This document shows positions 5,505 to 8,040 of a DNA stretch of 8,040 bases, piece after piece. How positions within the stretch are numbered: position 1 is the first letter of the stretch; the number at the start of each line of letters is the position of its first letter. The position numbers and the translations under genes were made by a program. The notes under the pieces were generated by a model that ran no database searches, was not told the DNA's origin, and saw only the letters and a list, made by a program, of their open reading frames with translations. This DNA is from Anaerolineaceae bacterium. GTDB taxonomy: Bacteria; Chloroflexota; Anaerolineae; Anaerolineales; Anaerolineaceae. The DNA lies in NCBI GenBank assembly GCA_014860845.1, contig JACZIY010000539.1, positions 1-8,040 of the forward strand. Direction: 5' to 3'.

Positions 5505-7520
5505 ATGAGTAAAGAAAAATATGAAAAACTAAAAGAAGAAATAAATTTTCATAATTATCGCTATCATGTGCTTGATAAACCGGTTATCAGTGATGCTCAG
5601 TTCGATAAATTGTTAGTAGAGTTACGAGAAATCGAAAATATTCATCCCGAATGGATCACCTCTGATTCTCCCACACAGCGGGCTGGAAACATACCATTAT
5701 CAAAATTTGAAAAAGTGGAACATCCTGTCCCTGTCTTGAGTTTGGCAAATGCCTTCAAATGGGAGGATGTGATTGCCTGGCGCGATCGTTTAATAAGAAT
5801 AAATCCTGCGGTTGGTAATGCTCAATATGTCGTTGAACCCAAAATTGATGGTTTAACTGTCGTTCTACATTATCGAAATGGAATGTTTGTTAGAGGGGCT
5901 ACACGTGGAAATGGTGAGATTGGAGAAGACATTACCAGTAATATCCGTACCATTCGATCCATCCCTTTGAGAATCCCTGTTAGTGCAAACAACATTCAAG
6001 TTCCAGATTATCTGGTTGTCCGTGGTGAGGTTTTTATTACTCTATCTGATTTTGATACGCTTAATAATAAAATGATTGAGAATGGTGAAAAAGCTTATCT
6101 AAATCCGAGGAATACTGCTGCTGGTTCTTTGCGACAATTAGATCCGACCATTACAGCGAAGAGACCATTAAGATTATATGCGTATAACATATTAACCAAT
6201 AGTGGTGGTGTGCCAAAAACACAATGGGAAGTCCTGGAATATTTAAAACTTTTGGGATTTTCAGTTTCCGAATATTCAGAGCGGTGTGATGATATTCAGA
6301 AAGTGTTGAGGATTTCTGAAATATGGCAGACTCGTAGAGATCAAATAGATTTCGAAGTAGATGGAATTGTCATTAAAATAAACGATCTGGAACTTGATAG
6401 AAATCTTGGATTTGTTGGAAAAGATCCCAGGGGGTCAATTGCATTAAAATTTCCAGCCAGAGAAGAGGTGACTAAGCTGGTTGATATTGGGGTGAATGTT
6501 GGCCGCACAGGTGTACTGACTCCTTATGCTATCTTAGAACCAGTCGAAATTGGTGGGGTGGTGGTGAGGCAAGCGACTTTACATAATTTTGACTATATAT
6601 TTGAAAAAGATATTCGCATAGGTGATAGGATATTTGTCAAACGGGCAGGTGATGTAATCCCTTATGTAATCGGTCCTGTACTGGATGCGCGTGATGGAAG
6701 TGAGAAACCATTTGTAATACCTGAATATTGTCCGGCTTGTGGTAGTCCTATTGAACAAACGAGTGGTGAAGTAGCCTGGTATTGTATGAATGCAGCCTGC
6801 CCAGCTCAATTGATTCGAAATCTTGAATATTTTGTATCGAGATCCGCAATGGACATTGTTGGAATGGGTATTAAGATTGTGGAGCAACTCGTCGAAGAAA
6901 AATTACTGGGGGATTTGGCTGATATTTATCAATTAACAATGGATTCCTTGGTTGGTCTCGAAGGTTTTGGAAAGAAAAAAGCGGAAAACTTGCTCGAAGC
7001 CATTGAGAACTCAAAAACGAGACCATTGAACAGGTTGATAACTGCATTAGGCATTAATGGTGTAGGAGAAGTGATGGCCTCCGAGTTGGCAAAAAAATAT
7101 TCCAATTTAGATGAGTTATCAAACGCTTCACTGGATGAGTTATTAACAATTGAAGGAGTTGGTCCAAATATCGCAACTCAGATTGTTGAATGGTTCAGTC
7201 AGGAACGAAATCGACAAATCCTGAAGAAGTTAAAAGATGTTGGAGTTTGGCCGCAGGTTGAAAAAAGTGAAAAATCTCTTGAGGGAGAAAAGCTGCTGGA
7301 TGGAAAAGTAATTGTTGTCACGGGCGCTTTGAATCGTTTCTCAAGAACTGAAATCAAGGAAGTGATTGAATCATTAGGTGGAAAAACATCCAGCAGCGTT
7401 AGTAAAAATACAGATTTTGTTTTGGTGGGTGAGAACCCAGGTTCAAAATTTGATAAAGCAAGAGAATTGGGGATTAAAATTCTCAACGAAGAAGAGTTTA
7501 TTAATATGGCAAATTTATAA
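5505..7520 (+). CDS. ligA: NAD-dependent DNA ligase LigA
   Basis: This complete 671-aa protein has the normal length for bacterial LigA, which seals nicks in replication and repair using NAD+ as adenylate donor. The N-terminal Ia domain carries the NMN-binding pattern (NYRYHVLDKPVISDAQFD, about 17-34). The adenylated lysine is Lys113 in KIDG, followed by the GATRGNGEIGEDIT region (131-144), DGIVIK (286-291) and ALKFPA (313-318). An OB fold follows (about 320-400), then a four-Cys zinc finger (Cys409, Cys412, Cys427, Cys432), helix-hairpin-helix repeats (about 450-565, with GLEGFGKKKA and IEGVGPNIA) and a BRCT domain (about 595-671). GGAG lies six bases before the ATG. All key residues are intact. 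It overlaps the next gene by one base. Confidence 0.98.
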   Translation: MSKEKYEKLKEEINFHNYRYHVLDKPVISDAQFDKLLVELREIENIHPEWITSDSPTQRAGNIPLSKFEKVEHPVPVLSLANAFKWEDVIAWRDRLIRINPAVGNAQYVVEPKIDGLTVVLHYRNGMFVRGATRGNGEIGEDITSNIRTIRSIPLRIPVSANNIQVPDYLVVRGEVFITLSDFDTLNNKMIENGEKAYLNPRNTAAGSLRQLDPTITAKRPLRLYAYNILTNSGGVPKTQWEVLEYLKLLGFSVSEYSERCDDIQKVLRISEIWQTRRDQIDFEVDGIVIKINDLELDRNLGFVGKDPRGSIALKFPAREEVTKLVDIGVNVGRTGVLTPYAILEPVEIGGVVVRQATLHNFDYIFEKDIRIGDRIFVKRAGDVIPYVIGPVLDARDGSEKPFVIPEYCPACGSPIEQTSGEVAWYCMNAACPAQLIRNLEYFVSRSAMDIVGMGIKIVEQLVEEKLLGDLADIYQLTMDSLVGLEGFGKKKAENLLEAIENSKTRPLNRLITALGINGVGEVMASELAKKYSNLDELSNASLDELLTIEGVGPNIATQIVEWFSQERNRQILKKLKDVGVWPQVEKSEKSLEGEKLLDGKVIVVTGALNRFSRTEIKEVIESLGGKTSSSVSKNTDFVLVGENPGSKFDKARELGIKILNEEEFINMANL

Positions 7521-8040
7521 TGAACAAAATATTTCTTAAACCCGGGAAAGAAAAAGCTGTCTTGCGCTGTCATCCATGGATTTTTTCTGGGGCAATCGAT
7601 TCTGTCATGGGTGATCCTGAAAATGGATCTTCTGTACAGGTTTTTGATTCAAAAAAGAATTTCCTGGGAATCGGGGCTTTCAGTCCCTATTCTCAAATAC
7701 GGGTAAGAATGTGGACCTTTGAAAATGAGGAGATTGATCAAAACTTTTTTGAAAAAAGAATTGATATGTCACTTAAACGTCGGTCATTTTTAATGGAAAA
7801 ATATGATGATTCTGCCTGGAGATTGATTCACGCAGAATCTGATCAAATCCCTGGCTTAATTGTGGATCAATATAACGATGTGCTGGTCGTCCAGATTCTA
7901 TCCAGTGGCTCAGAATATTTTAGAAATACTTTAGTAGAAGCATTGAAAAAAATAACTGGAATTAATAATATCTACGAACGATCTGATCTGGATGTGCGAA
8001 AAATTGAGGGTCTGAAAGAACGAACCGGGCCAATTTCCGG
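7520..8040 (+). CDS. RlmI-family 23S rRNA (cytosine-C5) methyltransferase, partial
   Basis: The frame opens at the ATG at 7520 and stays open to the right edge (173 codons), so only the N-terminal part is present; the family is usually near 390-400 aa. The PUA domain is recognisable (GKEKAVLRCHPWIFSGAI at about 9-26, then GSSVQVFDSKKNFLGIGAFSP). The family-typical linker follows (WRLIHAESDQIPGLIVDQYNDVLVVQI, starting near residue 107). The SAM-binding core lies beyond the window, so catalytic residues cannot be checked. Members methylate a cytosine C5 in 23S rRNA (C1962 in E. coli RlmI), but relatives of other specificity exist, so no symbol is given. Its ATG shares one base with the ligA stop (TAATG) and has no clear Shine-Dalgarno site, which implies coupled translation from the ligA message. 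Confidence 0.88.
   Translation, partial: MNKIFLKPGKEKAVLRCHPWIFSGAIDSVMGDPENGSSVQVFDSKKNFLGIGAFSPYSQIRVRMWTFENEEIDQNFFEKRIDMSLKRRSFLMEKYDDSAWRLIHAESDQIPGLIVDQYNDVLVVQILSSGSEYFRNTLVEALKKITGINNIYERSDLDVRKIEGLKERTGPIS

Noticed and set aside
6579..6887. Minus-strand open frame within ligA
   Set aside because: It lies wholly inside ligA, opposite its conserved OB-fold and zinc-finger region, and has no ribosome binding site or recognisable motif.
7199..7573. Minus-strand open frame spanning the ligA/RlmI junction
   Set aside because: It lies opposite the BRCT domain and the coupled start of the next gene, and is low-complexity Ser/Phe-rich. It looks like a shadow of the real genes.

Overview
This AT-rich bacterial window holds two divergent gene blocks separated by a 151-bp intergenic region at 5354-5504. 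Signal peptide, Shine-Dalgarno sites and stop/start overlaps are all bacterial. The host cannot be fixed from one window. A Chloroflexota (Anaerolineae-like) origin is my guess, because I recall membrane proteins with alternating Cys-Ala tails from that group, but I could not check this.

The left block (5353 down to base 1, minus strand) reads as one tightly packed operon of five genes, the last cut by the window edge. In order of transcription they are: (1) a 118-aa protein with two membrane helices and a C-terminal zinc ribbon; (2) a secreted, single-span membrane protein with DUF2207-like architecture, ending in six glycines and a striking alternating Cys-Ala tail with seven cysteines in 15 residues; (3) a radical SAM/SPASM enzyme with an N-terminal PqqD-like (RiPP recognition element) domain, whose start codon overlaps the stop of gene 2 and whose ribosome binding site lies in the tail codons; (4) a close paralogue of gene 3 that keeps the fold and the GGEPT motif but has lost every cluster-binding cysteine, so a pseudo-radical-SAM protein; (5) a class I SAM-dependent methyltransferase, coupled to gene 4 by an ATGA overlap.

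The simplest reading is a dedicated post-translational modification system. The radical SAM enzyme, with a catalytically dead but recognition-domain-bearing partner and perhaps the methyltransferase, would modify the Cys-Ala tail of the membrane protein, which predicted topology places in the cytosol. Gene content, order and coupling are seen in the sequence. The modification itself is inferred.

The right block (5505 to the end, plus strand) is housekeeping: a complete NAD-dependent DNA ligase (ligA), followed with a TAATG overlap by the 5' part of an RlmI-family rRNA cytosine methyltransferase, cut by the right edge. No tRNA, rRNA, CRISPR array, insertion sequence or clear intrinsic terminator was seen. 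No gene-free stretch exceeds 300 bases.
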